Positions 16,311-25,560 of a DNA stretch of 34,809 bases are shown here, piece after piece. The DNA is taken from NCBI GenBank assembly GCA_947589745.1, contig CANQCS010000025.1, positions 1-34,809 on the forward strand. The letters are read 5' to 3'. This stretch comes from an uncultured Oscillospiraceae bacterium (lineage in GTDB: Bacteria; Bacillota; Clostridia; Oscillospirales; Oscillospiraceae). Position 1 is the first letter of the stretch. Every line of letters begins with the position of its first letter. The notes beneath the pieces are model-generated. The model made no database searches. It saw only the letters and a program-made list of their open reading frames with translations, and was not told the DNA's origin. Position numbers and translations under genes: made by a program.

Positions 16311-17882
16311 TCACAGCATCTCCGTGGCCAGCTTCTCCACGGGCAGCGCCTTCCGATATTGCTCCAGGAAGGCCGTGAAGCCCGCAATGTCACGCTCGTC
16401 CGCCATGAGGGTAGAGGACTTCGCACCGGCGAATACCTTGTTTTCCAGGTAGTCCTCGAGTGTCTCACTATCCTCCTTCCACAGCATATACGCCGCCAGC
16501 AGGGCCATGCCGTAGGGCCCGCCCTCCCCGGCGGTCTCCATGACAGACACAGGCACCCCAGCTGCCGCGGACAGCATCCTCTGGCCCACCTCCGGCGTCT
16601 TGAAAAATCCGCCGTGGCCGTAGAGCTTGTCAATGGGCACCTGCTCCTGGCCGGTGAGGATATCCAGGCCGATCTTCAGTGTGGCCAGCGCCGACAGCAG
16701 GTGCGTCCGCATGAAGTTGGCCAGGGTGAGCCTTGCGTCCGGCGTCCGCAGGAAGACGGGACGGCCCTCGTCCAGGTCCGTGACTCCCTCGCCGGAGAAG
16801 TAGTTGTAGCTGAGCAGCCCGCCGCAGTCCGCCTCGCCCTCCAGCGCCTTTCGGAACAGCAGGGTGTAGAGCGTCCCCTTGTCCACCTTGGCCCTGATGG
16901 CCTCCGCGAACTCGCCCAGGAGGTTCACCCAGGCGTTGATATCGCTGGTGCAGTTGCTGCAGTGGACCATGGCCACCGGCGCCCCGGCGGGAGTGGTCAC
17001 CATGTCGATCTCCCGATGGACGCCCAGGGGCCGGTCCACCACCACCATGGCAAAGTCGCTGGTACCGGCGGACACGTTGCCGGTGTGGACCCGGACGGAG
17101 TTGGTGGCCGCCATTCCGGTGCCCGCGTCGCCCTCACAGGGGGCCACAGGGATGCCGGGCCGCAGGTCCCCCGCGGGGTCCAGGAACCGGGCGCCCTCTT
17201 CTGTCAGGTATCCGGCGTTCGCCCCGGCGGGCAGCACCTCCGGCAGCACGTCCTCCAGCGTCCAGGGGAAGTTCCGGGGCGCGATGAGCCTGTCGAACTT
17301 CTCCACCATGTCCCGGTCGTAGTCCTTTCCGTCCGGCGCGATGGGAAGGATGCCGCTGGCTTCCCCCACCCCCATGGCGTGGCGGCCTGTCAGCCGGTAG
17401 TGGATATATCCGGCCAGGGTGGTCAGATGGGCCAGCCGCGGCAGGTGCTCCTCCCCGTTGAGGATCGCCTGGTAGAGGTGGGCGATGGACCACCTCTGGG
17501 GAATGTTGAAGCCGAAAAGCGCCGTCAGCTCCGCCGCGGCCGGACCGGTGATGGTGTTCCTCCAGGTGCGGAACTCCGCCAGTTGCTCCATGTCCCTGTC
17601 AAAGGGCAGATATCCGTGCATCATGGCGGATACGCCAATAGCCCCCACGGTGGTGAGCTCTGTGCCGAGCTTCTCCCGCACATCCCGCTTCAGGTTGGCG
17701 TAACAGTCCTGAAGTCCCGTGTGGATCGCCTCCATGGAGTAGGTCCACACGCCGTCCACCAGCTGGTTCTCCCACTCGTGGTCGCCGCTGGCGATGGGGG
17801 TGTGGTCCTTGTCGATGAGCACCGCTTTGATCCGGGTGGACCCCAGCTCAATGCCCAGTACGGTTTGTTTGAGATCGATCAT
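16311..17882 (-). CDS. FGGY-family carbohydrate kinase, probable L-ribulokinase
   Basis: A 523-residue sugar kinase of the ribulokinase/xylulokinase superfamily. The N-terminal ATPase-fold phosphate loop is [17 protein letters not shown] (residues 10-26). The sugar-site region has WRNTIT and GEASGILPI; the C-terminal half has [12 protein letters not shown] and [17 protein letters not shown], followed by [15 protein letters not shown]. Length fits the family. Directly downstream of araA and a GH93-like gene and upstream of araM, it is best read as the kinase that phosphorylates L-ribulose, although it belongs to a divergent group often annotated only as FGGY kinase or xylulokinase. An AGGGG lies eight to nine bases before the ATG. 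L-xylulose or D-xylulose are the alternative substrates; sequence alone does not decide. Confidence 0.85.
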   Translation of the reverse strand: MIDLKQTVLGIELGSTRIKAVLIDKDHTPIASGDHEWENQLVDGVWTYSMEAIHTGLQDCYANLKRDVREKLGTELTTVGAIGVSAMMHGYLPFDRDMEQLAEFRTWRNTITGPAAAELTALFGFNIPQRWSIAHLYQAILNGEEHLPRLAHLTTLAGYIHYRLTGRHAMGVGEASGILPIAPDGKDYDRDMVEKFDRLIAPRNFPWTLEDVLPEVLPAGANAGYLTEEGARFLDPAGDLRPGIPVAPCEGDAGTGMAATNSVRVHTGNVSAGTSDFAMVVVDRPLGVHREIDMVTTPAGAPVAMVHCSNCTSDINAWVNLLGEFAEAIRAKVDKGTLYTLLFRKALEGEADCGGLLSYNYFSGEGVTDLDEGRPVFLRTPDARLTLANFMRTHLLSALATLKIGLDILTGQEQVPIDKLYGHGGFFKTPEVGQRMLSAAAGVPVSVMETAGEGGPYGMALLAAYMLWKEDSETLEDYLENKVFAGAKSSTLMADERDIAGFTAFLEQYRKALPVEKLATEML

Positions 17883-17922
17883 CAGATCGCCCCTGCCTTT
17901 CCTGCAAAATTACGATATAGAG

Positions 17923-17949
17923 CGGCTGAGGACAACACGTCCCCAGCCG
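17923..17949 (-). promoter_or_regulatory. Intercistronic hairpin between the GH93-like and kinase genes
   Basis: CGGCTGAGGAC / GTCCCCAGCCG with a 5-base loop. The single odd pair is G-U in the minus-strand mRNA but A-C on the other strand, so it fits folding in the operon transcript. No T-run follows, which suggests mRNA processing or stability rather than termination. Confidence 0.5.
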
Positions 17950-17979
17950 TAATGCGCGGGATGAATGCGCGGCGGTCCA

Positions 17980-19146
17980 TCACACCGTCCCCAGGTTTCC
18001 GATGCCGTAGGAGATCTGGAGCAGCACCCGGTCGCACTGGGTAGGAGCCAGCTGCAGCAACCGCGCCCCGTCCTCAATGGTACACATGCCCATGCTCCAT
18101 CCCGCCTGGTGGATGCGGGCGTCGTAGCTCACCAGCATGGGGACCCGCTCCCAGGGGCCCTCGCCCAGATGATAGTTCACCAGGAAGTCGCCCGGGTCCC
18201 GCAGCTTCAGCTCTCCGCTGTCCCGTTTGCCGGAGACGATGACGGTGCCGTCGGGCCCGCCCTGGGGCACCCACAGGCAGTAGGGCATATTGCCCAGGTA
18301 CATGCCATCGGCGGTTTCGATGCGCTTGCCCCAGTCCTCCGGGTCGCCCCAGTCCACACCGTCCCCGGAGAAGCGGCAGTACACGTCGCAGGTGGGCGGG
18401 TCGCCGGGGCCGCAGTCCCGGAAGCAGACGATCTCGTAGCACATGAAGTACCGGCCGTTGGGCAGCCGCGTCACGATGGCCATGCCGGGCCGCTGGAACC
18501 CGTCGGGGATGGCGCAGACCATCCGGGGCTCCTCCCAGGTGAGGCCGCCGTCCTTTGACACCGCTGCGGCCAGCGTCTGGTTGTACCGCCGGTCGGCGTG
18601 GGGCCGCTCGTCGGTGTAGACCACCGTCAGGTCCCCGGCGGCGTTCAGATACAGGAAGGGCTCCCACACCGGGCCCAGGGCGTCGAAGTTCTGCTCAATG
18701 GGCGGGCCTCCGGCGCAGATGGAGGACCGGTATTTCCAGGTCTTCCCCTGATCCAGGCTCACGAACAGCAGCAGCTCCGTGCTCTCAAAGCTGAGGGGGA
18801 TGGAGTTCCCCGTCAGCAGCAGCGCCCCCTCCGGCAGGTCCCCGATCGGATGGGGCAGCTCCAGCAGCATGGGCTGGAACCGCATCCCGAAGCCGTTTTT
18901 GGTGTCCTCCACCTGGCTGTACTTCTCCCAGGTGATGCCGTGGTCCCGGCTGGCGAAGATAGGGAATACCGGCGGCTCCTTCAGGGTATAGTGGTCAAAG
19001 GTGGCCAGGATGAGGCCGTTCAGCTCCCCGGCGTGGTGCAGCTCCACAGGCCGGGGGTACAGTACCCCGCCGCCGTTGGAGTAGATCTCCTCCCGCCGGG
19101 GCGAATAGACCACACCGGCGTATTCCTTTTGCAATTTCAGTGCCAT
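17980..19146 (-). CDS. Sialidase-fold protein, probable GH93-type exo-arabinanase
   Basis: A 388-residue protein with four Asp-box motifs of the six-bladed sialidase beta-propeller: SRDHGITW (66-73), SLDQGKTW (130-137), SKDGGLTW (197-204) and SGDGVDW (260-266). There is no signal peptide, so it is cytoplasmic. GH93 exo-alpha-1,5-L-arabinanases share this fold, this length and this early glycine-rich start (SNGGGVLYPRP). It lies between araA and the kinase gene with a GAGGGAG ribosome binding site. I infer that it trims imported arabino-oligosaccharides, releasing arabinobiose. A true sialidase is less likely because no nan gene is nearby. The bacterial proteins of this type are mostly uncharacterised, so the activity is an inference from context and fold. 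Confidence 0.65.
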   Translation of the reverse strand: MALKLQKEYAGVVYSPRREEIYSNGGGVLYPRPVELHHAGELNGLILATFDHYTLKEPPVFPIFASRDHGITWEKYSQVEDTKNGFGMRFQPMLLELPHPIGDLPEGALLLTGNSIPLSFESTELLLFVSLDQGKTWKYRSSICAGGPPIEQNFDALGPVWEPFLYLNAAGDLTVVYTDERPHADRRYNQTLAAAVSKDGGLTWEEPRMVCAIPDGFQRPGMAIVTRLPNGRYFMCYEIVCFRDCGPGDPPTCDVYCRFSGDGVDWGDPEDWGKRIETADGMYLGNMPYCLWVPQGGPDGTVIVSGKRDSGELKLRDPGDFLVNYHLGEGPWERVPMLVSYDARIHQAGWSMGMCTIEDGARLLQLAPTQCDRVLLQISYGIGNLGTV

Positions 19147-19173
19147 GATCGGCTCCCTCCTCTTTTCTCCAAC

Positions 19174-19208
19174 AGGTCCCGCATAAATCAGGGATCTATG
19201 CGGGACCT
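19174..19208 (-). promoter_or_regulatory. Intercistronic hairpin between araA and the GH93-like gene
   Basis: A perfect 12-bp stem, AGGTCCCGCATA (19174-19185) / TATGCGGGACCT (19197-19208), with an 11-base loop that can pair further. It lies right after the araA stop and has no T-run, so it is probably an mRNA stability or processing element. Confidence 0.55.
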
Positions 19209-19219
19209 CTCTCGTCTTC

Positions 19220-20698
19220 CTACAGGTTTTTCAGCTTCCAGGCGATGTCGTTGTAGAAGAGCTCCTTTTCCAGCCCCTCCACGGTGGTGTCCTTGGTGAT
19301 GTGGACGAACTCAATGTCCATCATGTTGGCCCAGTCCTTCATCTGCCCGGCGGACACGTCGTAGCTCAGCACCGTGTGATGGGCGCCGCCGGCGGTGATC
19401 CAGCACTCCACCCCGGTGGTGAGGCTGGGCTCCGCCTGCCACATGACCCGCGCCACGGGCAGGTTGGGCATGGGCAGGATGGGCTTCACGCAGTGGATGT
19501 CCTGGACGATGAGGCGCAGGCGGCCGCCCATGTCGATGAGGGAGACCACGATGGCGTCGCCCTCCCTGCCCTCGAAGACCAGCCGGGCGGGGTCCTTCTC
19601 GTTCATGCCGATGCCCAGATGGTGGGTCTCGATCCGGGGCCGGCCGGCGGCCACGGAGGGGCAGACCTCCAGCATATGGGCGCCCAGGCTGTACTCCGCA
19701 CCGGGGACCAGGTTGTAGGTGTAGTCCTCCATGAAGGCGGAGGCGCCGTTGCCGTTCTCGCCCATGGCCTTCAGGATGGCGGTCATGGCGGAAACCTTCC
19801 AGTCCCCCTCGCCGCCATAGCCGTAGCCCTGAGCCATCAGGTGCTGGGAGGCCAGGCCGGGCAGCTGCTCCATGCCGTACAGGTCCTGGAAGGTGTTGGA
19901 GAAGGCCTTGCAGCCCTCGGCGTCCAGCATCTTCTTCATGGCGATCTCTTCCCGGGCCTGATACCGGATGGCGTCCATGTTATCCGTGGCGATGTCGTAG
20001 CTGGCCTTGTAGACCTCCACCATCGCGTCGATCTCGGCCTCGGTGACGGCATTCATCTCCTTCACCAGGTCGCCCACGGCCCAGGTGTTCACCTGCCAGC
20101 CCAGCTTGGTCTGGACCTCCACCTTGTCGCCCTCGGTGACGGCCACTTCCCGCATGTTGTCGCCGAAGCGCATGACCTTCATCTCTTTGGACACGGCCAC
20201 ACCGATGGCGGCCTTCATCCAGTCGCCCAGCCGCTTCTGGACAGTCTTGTCAGTCCAGTGGCCGGCGATGACCTTCCGGGGCATCCGCAGCCGGGCAGCG
20301 ATGAAGCCGTGCTCCCGGTCGCCGTGAGCGGCCTGGTTCAGATTCATAAAGTCCATGTCGATCTCCTCGTTGGGGATCTCCACGTTGTACTGGGTGGCCA
20401 GGTGGCAGTAGGGCTTCTGGAGATTCGCAAGGCCGTTGATCCACATCTTGCTGGGGGAGAAGGTGTGGCACCAGGCCACGATGCCGGCGCAGTTGTCGTC
20501 GTAGTTGGCCTCCTTCAGCACGTCGGTGATCTCCTTGTTGGTCTTGGCGGTGACCTTGTAGATTAGGGGATAGGGCAAGACCTTGGTCAGCTCCGCCGCC
20601 ATCTCGGCGGCCCGCTGGGCCACCGTCTCCAGCACCTCGGGGCCGTACAGGAACTGAGAGCCCACCACGAACCAGAACTCTTTCGCTTTCATGTCCAT
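19220..20698 (-). CDS. araA: L-arabinose isomerase
   Basis: A 492-residue cytoplasmic enzyme that converts L-arabinose to L-ribulose, the first step of arabinose use. It opens with KEFWFVVGSQFLYGPEVLE, the family signature, and carries CAGIVAWCHTFSPSKMWING, DFMNLNQAAHGDREHGF and ETHHLGIGMNEKDPARLVF, covering the Mn-binding and active-site regions. Length is normal (about 495). An AAGGA lies ten bases before the ATG at 20698; an in-frame TTG six bases earlier is too close to it. A dispersed repeat fills the gap to the DUF6171 gene upstream. araB-like and araM follow downstream but araD, the next step, is not in this window. Confidence 0.97.
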   Translation of the reverse strand: MDMKAKEFWFVVGSQFLYGPEVLETVAQRAAEMAAELTKVLPYPLIYKVTAKTNKEITDVLKEANYDDNCAGIVAWCHTFSPSKMWINGLANLQKPYCHLATQYNVEIPNEEIDMDFMNLNQAAHGDREHGFIAARLRMPRKVIAGHWTDKTVQKRLGDWMKAAIGVAVSKEMKVMRFGDNMREVAVTEGDKVEVQTKLGWQVNTWAVGDLVKEMNAVTEAEIDAMVEVYKASYDIATDNMDAIRYQAREEIAMKKMLDAEGCKAFSNTFQDLYGMEQLPGLASQHLMAQGYGYGGEGDWKVSAMTAILKAMGENGNGASAFMEDYTYNLVPGAEYSLGAHMLEVCPSVAAGRPRIETHHLGIGMNEKDPARLVFEGREGDAIVVSLIDMGGRLRLIVQDIHCVKPILPMPNLPVARVMWQAEPSLTTGVECWITAGGAHHTVLSYDVSAGQMKDWANMMDIEFVHITKDTTVEGLEKELFYNDIAWKLKNL

Positions 20699-20727
20699 AT
20701 ACAAATCATCCTTCTTAAATTAAAACC

Positions 20728-20822
20728 ATATATCGTTACCGTGCGGCAGATGTAGGAATAGCAACGTTTTGGTAGCGATATGAAAGTTCTTTTCGATACT
20801 TTTGCTTTCAAGAAAAAGTATT
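20728..20822 (+). repeat. Dispersed ~95-bp palindrome-ended repeat, copy A
   Basis: Starts at CGTTACCGTGC and ends in the imperfect palindrome GATACTTTTGCTTTC / AAGAAAAAGTAT (20795-20822). It is homologous to copies at 22601-22697 (inverted) and 32115-32208. It lies in the araA/DUF6171 gap, antisense to the operon, and its last bases form the stop codon of the DUF6171 gene. Copy A is the most diverged in the palindrome. Confidence 0.8.
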
Positions 20823-21072
20823 ATTTCCATTTCTTGTAGGGGCACCGCCCCCTCCGGGACGCGGCCCTGAGCTCCACATAGCACCCGCAGGCGAGGCAGG
20901 TCCCCGCCTCCAGGTAGCCGCAGTCCTTGCAGGCTGCGAGCCGCCGCCGGTATTCCGCCTCCGGTGTCCGCTCCCTCGGCGGAGTGCTCTCGATGTGTTC
21001 CTTCAGCGTTCGGAGATACGCCTCCTGGTCGTACTCCTCCAGGAGGCACCTCCGGCACCGGCGCTCTGTCAT
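20821..21072 (-). CDS. Small Cys-rich protein, DUF6171 family
   Basis: An 83-residue protein with eight cysteines (6, 9, 48, 51, 59, 62, 64, 77): an N-terminal CRRC, then [20 protein letters not shown] and a final RCPYKKW. The spacing suggests one or two zinc or Fe-S sites. The layout agrees with the DUF6171 family, which I recall as an uncharacterised Firmicutes family. Its ATG overlaps the stop of the GH51 gene (ATGA, 21069-21072), so translation is coupled and the gene is real despite its size. The stop lies at the edge of dispersed repeat copy A, which may have supplied it. The reason for its place in an arabinan operon is not known. Confidence 0.75.
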   Translation of the reverse strand: MTERRCRRCLLEEYDQEAYLRTLKEHIESTPPRERTPEAEYRRRLAACKDCGYLEAGTCLACGCYVELRAASRRGRCPYKKWK

Positions 21073-22562
21073 CGCAGCTGCACCGATACCACGCCGCAGG
21101 CCGGCAGAGTGAACGATACGCCGCCCTCCGCCGGTCGCACCGGCAGAGGCTGCTCCGCGACCGCCTCCGGCGCGTCGAACGTGTTGTGCTGGTGGGCCTC
21201 CCCGGCCAGCAGCGTACCGATGACGCTCACCGGTTTCCATTCGGTGAAGGCCAGGCGCACGGTCTGCTCCTCCGTCATGGAGAGGTTGGCCGCCGTCACC
21301 GTCACGGTGCCGTCCGCCCTGCGGGAGGCGGAGGCCTGCACCGCGGGCAGCTCCGTGCCGCCCACGGTCCCCGCGTCCACCTCCACCGGCAGGGCCTGCG
21401 CCCCCTGGTGGTCCCGGTACATATGGAAGACATACCAAGTGGGCGTGCGGATCATCTTCTCCCCCTCGGTCAGCAGCACCGACTGGAGCACGTTCACCAT
21501 CTGGGCGATGCAGGCCATCTTCACCCGGTCGCAGTGGTTGTTGAAAATGTTCAGCGTCACCGCCGCCACCAGGGCGTCCCGCATGGTGTTCTGCTGGTAG
21601 AGGAACCCCGGATTGGTGCCGGGCTCCACGTCGTACCAGGTCCCCCACTCGTCCACGATGAGGCCGATCCGCTTGTCCGGGTCGTACTCGTCCATGACGG
21701 AGCCGTGGAGGCGGATGAGGTCCTCCATGTAGAGGGCCTTGGCCATGGTGGTGTACCACTCCTCCTCGTTGAAGACCGTGGCGCTGCCCTTGTTCTTCCA
21801 CCCGCCGGGGTGGACATAGTAGTGGAGACTCAGCCCGTCCATGAAGCCGTGGGCGTCCTCCGGCTGAGGGAAGGCGAAGCAGGTGGAGAGCACTTTCCTT
21901 GTCCACTCGGCCTGGTCCACATTGGGCCCGCCGCAGATCTTCCGGATGGGCGCGGCGTTGTTGTAGTGGCGGACATAGGTCTGGTAGCGCCGGTAGAGGT
22001 TGGCGTAGTACTCCGGCGTCATGTTGCCGCCGCAGCCCCAGTTCTCGTTGCCCACGCCGAAGTAGTCCACCTGCCAGGGCTCCTTGTGGCCGTTCTTTTT
22101 CCGAAGCTCCGCCATGGGGGAGACTCCGTCGAAGGTCATGTACTCCACCCACTCGCTCATCTCCCGGACCGTGCCGGAGCCCACGTTGCCGTTGACATAG
22201 GTCTTGCACCCCAGCTGGCGGCAGAGCTCGAAATACTCGTGGGTGCCGAAGGAGTTGTCCTCCACCACCCCGCCCCAGTGGGTATTGACCATGCGCTTGC
22301 GCTGTTCCCTGGGGCCGATGCCGTCCTGCCAGTGGTACTCGTCGGCGAAGCAGCCGCCGGGCCAGCGCAGTACCGGCACCCGGATCTCCCTGAGCGCCTC
22401 CACTACGTCGGTGCGCATCCCGTTGACGTTGGGGATACCGCTGTCGGGACGCACAAAGATGCCCTCATAGATGCACCGCCCCAGATGCTCCGAGAAGTGG
22501 CCGTAGATCTCCGGGGCGATGCGTCCCAGGGACCGGGTGCCGTCAATATGGATCGTTGCCAT
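21069..22562 (-). CDS. abfA: GH51 alpha-L-arabinofuranosidase
   Basis: A 497-residue retaining exo-enzyme that removes L-arabinofuranose from arabino-oligosaccharides. It shows the GH51 start [17 protein letters not shown], then [19 protein letters not shown], the acid/base Glu173 in [11 protein letters not shown] and the nucleophile Glu305 in LIVDEWGTW. The C-terminal beta domain ends in [15 protein letters not shown]. No signal peptide, so it acts inside the cell, as Bacillus AbfA does. AGGAGG lies eight bases before the ATG, and the palindromic end of dispersed repeat copy B lies about 40 bases upstream. The gene follows the endo-arabinanase gene and overlaps the DUF6171 gene by four bases. 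Confidence 0.96.
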   Translation of the reverse strand: MATIHIDGTRSLGRIAPEIYGHFSEHLGRCIYEGIFVRPDSGIPNVNGMRTDVVEALREIRVPVLRWPGGCFADEYHWQDGIGPREQRKRMVNTHWGGVVEDNSFGTHEYFELCRQLGCKTYVNGNVGSGTVREMSEWVEYMTFDGVSPMAELRKKNGHKEPWQVDYFGVGNENWGCGGNMTPEYYANLYRRYQTYVRHYNNAAPIRKICGGPNVDQAEWTRKVLSTCFAFPQPEDAHGFMDGLSLHYYVHPGGWKNKGSATVFNEEEWYTTMAKALYMEDLIRLHGSVMDEYDPDKRIGLIVDEWGTWYDVEPGTNPGFLYQQNTMRDALVAAVTLNIFNNHCDRVKMACIAQMVNVLQSVLLTEGEKMIRTPTWYVFHMYRDHQGAQALPVEVDAGTVGGTELPAVQASASRRADGTVTVTAANLSMTEEQTVRLAFTEWKPVSVIGTLLAGEAHQHNTFDAPEAVAEQPLPVRPAEGGVSFTLPACGVVSVQLR

Positions 22563-22600
22563 TCAGAAGTCCTCCTGAATTGTCTGATTATCGTTCGTCT

Positions 22601-22697
22601 TATACTTTTTCTTGAAAGAAAAAGTATCAAAAAGAACTTTATCCTCGCTCTCAAAGCGTTGCGATTCCTACATTTTCTGCACGGTAACGAAGTGCAC
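22601..22697 (-). repeat. Dispersed ~95-bp palindrome-ended repeat, copy B
   Basis: On the minus strand it runs from CGTTACCGTGCAG to a 13-bp palindrome (TACTTTTTCTT tc AAGAAAAAGTA, 22601-22628 region). Its palindrome end faces the GH51 start, in the same orientation as that gene, as copy C does with GH88. Confidence 0.85.
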
Positions 22698-22716
22698 TTT
22701 TAATGAGAGAATAGTA

Positions 22717-24180
22717 TTAGTTCTCCAGCGCGTTGAGGCCGCTGCCCCACACTGAGATGCCGGTCTCGTCGTCCAGCGCGGCGAAGGTCATCACGTTCTT
22801 CTGCCCGTCCTCATCCCACTGGACCAGAAAGATGCCGGTGTAGGTCTTGCCGTCCAGGACCAGCTCCGCCTGATCATCGCCGGTGAGGGACCAGGTGCCC
22901 TCCGCATCGCCGGACACCTTGCCGTCCTTGCTCAGCTTGATGCTGACGGACTCGTGCATCTCGGCGCTGATGTCCCGGCCGTGGTCAATAAGCTTGTAGC
23001 TGCCGGCGATGTCGTCCGCGCTGACCGCTCCGGCGGTCTCGCCCACATAGCGGTAGGGCGCGATCACCGGCCAGCCGTCGGCGTTGAAGAACATCTGATG
23101 GACCCGGACCTCGTGCGCCTCGCCCCGGCCCTCAAACCGGGTGTGGTAGATGATGAAATACTTGCCGCTCTCCTCGTCGTGGAGGATGGAGTTGTGGCCG
23201 GGGGACAGATAGCCGTCCCGGTCCTCGCCCAGCTCGCCCTTCTCCCACAGGAACTTGTAGCAGCCCATGAGCTTGGTGCCGTAGTTGGCGGCGGTGGCGT
23301 CGCTGAAGGTGGAGCCGAAGGGCCCCTTGCAGTCGATCATGTCCTGGCCCATGGAGTCGTAGTAGGGGCCGTCGGGGGCCTCGGCCCGGCAGACCCGGAC
23401 GTTGTAGCCGCCGTCGGAGTCCAGCCCGCCGAAGGAGAGGAACATATAGTAGTAGCCGGTATCAGGGTTATAGGTCACGTAGGGGGCCTCGATGCGCAGA
23501 TGGTTGCCGCCCAGGATCTTCTTCCCGTAGCCGTCCATCTCCAGGGGCATACCGGTGACCGGGTCCATCTCCTTGATGAAGATGCCGCCGGAATAGGAGC
23601 CGTACATCATCCACAGCCGCCCGTCCGCGTCGTAGAACACGCAGGGGTCTACCGCGTTGGGGTCCTGGGTGGGGTTGTAGAACCCCTTGAATCCGTTCAT
23701 CTCATAGGAGCCGTCCCCGGAGTAGAGGAACAGGCCCTGGTTCACATAGGGGCCGGCCACGCTGTCGGACACCGCCATACCGATGCAGGACTGGGGGCTG
23801 TCCCCCTGGCAGTTGCAGTAGTACATATGGTACTTGCCGTCCTGGAGCAGGATGACGTCGGGGGCCCAGAAGGTGTCGCTGCGGCTCCAGGCAAAGGCGT
23901 CCGCGAACTCGGTGAGCACATTGGGGATGATGGTGGTGTTGTTCTTCACCTTGTCGTTGAGCTGCTCCCAGTTCATAAGGTCGCTGGTCCTGGCCACGGC
24001 CATGTGGGAGCCGAAGATGTAGTAGCTGCCGTCCTCGCCCTTCACGATGGCCGGGTCGTGGACGGAGGCGTTCTGGAAGGTGTGCTCCACCGGCGTCTCG
24101 CTCTGGAGCTTACCGCCGCAGGCGGTCAGCGCCAGCAGGAGAGCCAGGCACAGCGCCGCCAGGCGGGTCATTTTGCGCAT
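22717..24180 (-). CDS. GH43 endo-alpha-1,5-L-arabinanase, lipoprotein
   Basis: A 487-residue secreted, membrane-anchored enzyme that cuts the arabinan backbone. A signal peptide (RLAALCLALLLALTAC) ends in lipobox LTAC with Cys21. The five-bladed GH43 propeller has the general base Asp42 (HDPAIVK), the modulating Asp178 (NAVDPCVF) and the acid Glu231 (RIEAPYVTY). GYYYMFLSFGGLDSDGGYN follows. From about residue 390 a second beta domain (GSYKLIDHGRDIS to WGSGLNALEN) matches the C-terminal domain of two-domain arabinanases such as B. subtilis Abn2. The start at 24180 has AAGGAG nine bases upstream; earlier in-frame starts would bury the signal peptide. It is the only extracellular hydrolase of the operon. 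Confidence 0.93.
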   Translation of the reverse strand: MRKMTRLAALCLALLLALTACGGKLQSETPVEHTFQNASVHDPAIVKGEDGSYYIFGSHMAVARTSDLMNWEQLNDKVKNNTTIIPNVLTEFADAFAWSRSDTFWAPDVILLQDGKYHMYYCNCQGDSPQSCIGMAVSDSVAGPYVNQGLFLYSGDGSYEMNGFKGFYNPTQDPNAVDPCVFYDADGRLWMMYGSYSGGIFIKEMDPVTGMPLEMDGYGKKILGGNHLRIEAPYVTYNPDTGYYYMFLSFGGLDSDGGYNVRVCRAEAPDGPYYDSMGQDMIDCKGPFGSTFSDATAANYGTKLMGCYKFLWEKGELGEDRDGYLSPGHNSILHDEESGKYFIIYHTRFEGRGEAHEVRVHQMFFNADGWPVIAPYRYVGETAGAVSADDIAGSYKLIDHGRDISAEMHESVSIKLSKDGKVSGDAEGTWSLTGDDQAELVLDGKTYTGIFLVQWDEDGQKNVMTFAALDDETGISVWGSGLNALEN

Positions 24181-24202
24181 AAGGATCTTCTCCTTTCTCA
24201 TA

Positions 24203-24229
24203 AAGGGCCGGGACGGCGTCCCGGCCCTT
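24203..24229 (-). promoter_or_regulatory. Intercistronic hairpin between the two GH43 genes
   Basis: AAGGGCCGGGAC / GTCCCGGCCCTT with a 3-base loop, a perfect GC-rich palindrome between the stop of one GH43 gene and the start of the next. Only TTTA follows on the minus strand, so partial termination or mRNA protection is more likely than full stop. Confidence 0.6.
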
Positions 24230-24236
24230 GTTCGCT

Positions 24237-25559
24237 CTATTTGGTCACTTTCCCCCAGCAGCACTGGCCGAACTCGTCGATGCCGGTCAGCGCCAGGGCC
24301 TCCCCGCCGTTCTCAAAGTCCTCGCAGCGGTAGCAGACGGATCTGCGCAGCAGGGGGCTGTCCGCCGCCAGGCGGACGTTGCCGGAGGGCTTCATCCGGT
24401 TGTCCCGGTCATCCAGGACGATCATCTCCCACATGGCCCCGGCCGGAGGATCCACCGGCAGGCAGGCCTCGCCGGCATAGGGCTCCGGCCCCAGCACCGG
24501 CCAGCCGTCCACAAAGAACATGGGGCGGATCATCATATAGTGGTTCCGGTAGCTGTGCCGGTCAAAGACCGGATCGTACCGGCGGTCCCTGGGATTCCCG
24601 TCCCGGATGTGGTGGACAAAGAAGTACCGGCCGCTCACCGGGTCGAAAAAGGGCACCCCGTGGCCCGGTCCCCGCAGGCCGCCCCACTGCCAGCCTCCGC
24701 CGGCCTTCCGATTTGGCGCGGCGGCCCGGAAGTGGTAGCTGTTGGCCAGCTTCAGGCCCAGGCTCTTTCCGGCCATGTCGCGGCCCTGGTAGTCCAGATA
24801 GGGCCCAAGAGGCGCCCTGGATCGTCCCACCCGGATGTCGTATCCGTCCCCCAGCCAGCCATAGGAGAGAAACAGATAGTAGTATCCGGTTTCAGGGCAG
24901 TACTGAATGGCCGCCCCCTCTGGCCCGTCCAGGGCCGGAGGGGGCATTTTGTGGGCAACGCACTGTCCCAGGAAGCGGGGGTCCGGGTCCACCGGCAGGC
25001 CGGTGTCGGACCGCAGCTCCTTCATATAGATGCCTCCGAAGAAGGAACCGTAGATCAGCCACACCTGTCCCTCCGGCGTGTGGAGCACATGGGGGTCGAT
25101 GGCGTTGGGGAGGCTGTCGTCGGTGCCCCAGCTGTCCACCGCTACGCCCCGGTTCTCAAAGGGCCCCAGGGGGTCTTTGGCCACCGCCAGCCAGATGCGG
25201 GACTCAGAGCTGCCGAAGTCGCGGGTGGCGGAGTAGTACATGCGGTACTCCTCCCCGCTGTACTCCACATAGGGGGCCCAGAAGGCCCTGGTGGGGGGAT
25301 ACTCCCCGTTGTCCCTCGCCTGCCGGATGGAGGCGGGGGAGAGAACGGGGCCGTGATAGGTGAAGTGGACCAGGTCCCCGGAGACCCGGACGGGGATGCC
25401 GATCCTCCGGCCGTGATTTCCGGGGCCGCCAAAGTCCGTACAGTAGGAGTAATACTTTCCGCTTCTGGGATCCCACATCATGGAGGGATCGTGGGAGCCG
25501 TAGGGGGGATTGCCCTCCACGTCCGGCTCATTCAGGCGCAGTACGCCGCTCAGGTCCAT
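24237..25559 (-). CDS. GH43 arabinanase/arabinosidase, cytoplasmic
   Basis: A 440-residue GH43 protein without a signal peptide. Catalytic residues are Asp24 (GSHDPSMMW), Asp155 (PNAIDPHVL) and Glu214 (DGPEGAAIQY). The GYYYLFLSYGWLGDGYDIRV stretch and the FVDGWPVLGPEPYAGE end resemble the endo-arabinanase group. The position of the acid (GPEGAA rather than the usual IEAP) marks a divergent subfamily. It starts one base after the stop of the permease gene (TGA-T-ATG) and is therefore translated with the transporter. I infer that it cuts imported arabino-oligosaccharides. The exact bond specificity cannot be told from sequence. Confidence 0.88.
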   Translation of the reverse strand: MDLSGVLRLNEPDVEGNPPYGSHDPSMMWDPRSGKYYSYCTDFGGPGNHGRRIGIPVRVSGDLVHFTYHGPVLSPASIRQARDNGEYPPTRAFWAPYVEYSGEEYRMYYSATRDFGSSESRIWLAVAKDPLGPFENRGVAVDSWGTDDSLPNAIDPHVLHTPEGQVWLIYGSFFGGIYMKELRSDTGLPVDPDPRFLGQCVAHKMPPPALDGPEGAAIQYCPETGYYYLFLSYGWLGDGYDIRVGRSRAPLGPYLDYQGRDMAGKSLGLKLANSYHFRAAAPNRKAGGGWQWGGLRGPGHGVPFFDPVSGRYFFVHHIRDGNPRDRRYDPVFDRHSYRNHYMMIRPMFFVDGWPVLGPEPYAGEACLPVDPPAGAMWEMIVLDDRDNRMKPSGNVRLAADSPLLRRSVCYRCEDFENGGEALALTGIDEFGQCCWGKVTK

Positions 25560-25560
25560 A

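Noticed and set aside
17980-19146. Sialidase (GH33) function
   Set aside because: The Asp boxes define the fold, not the activity; no sialic acid genes are near and the operon is for arabinose.
20680-20700. cre-like site (ATGAAAGCGAAAGAG) at the araA start
   Set aside because: It has a mismatch to the CcpA consensus and consists of the first codons of araA, so the match is most likely chance.
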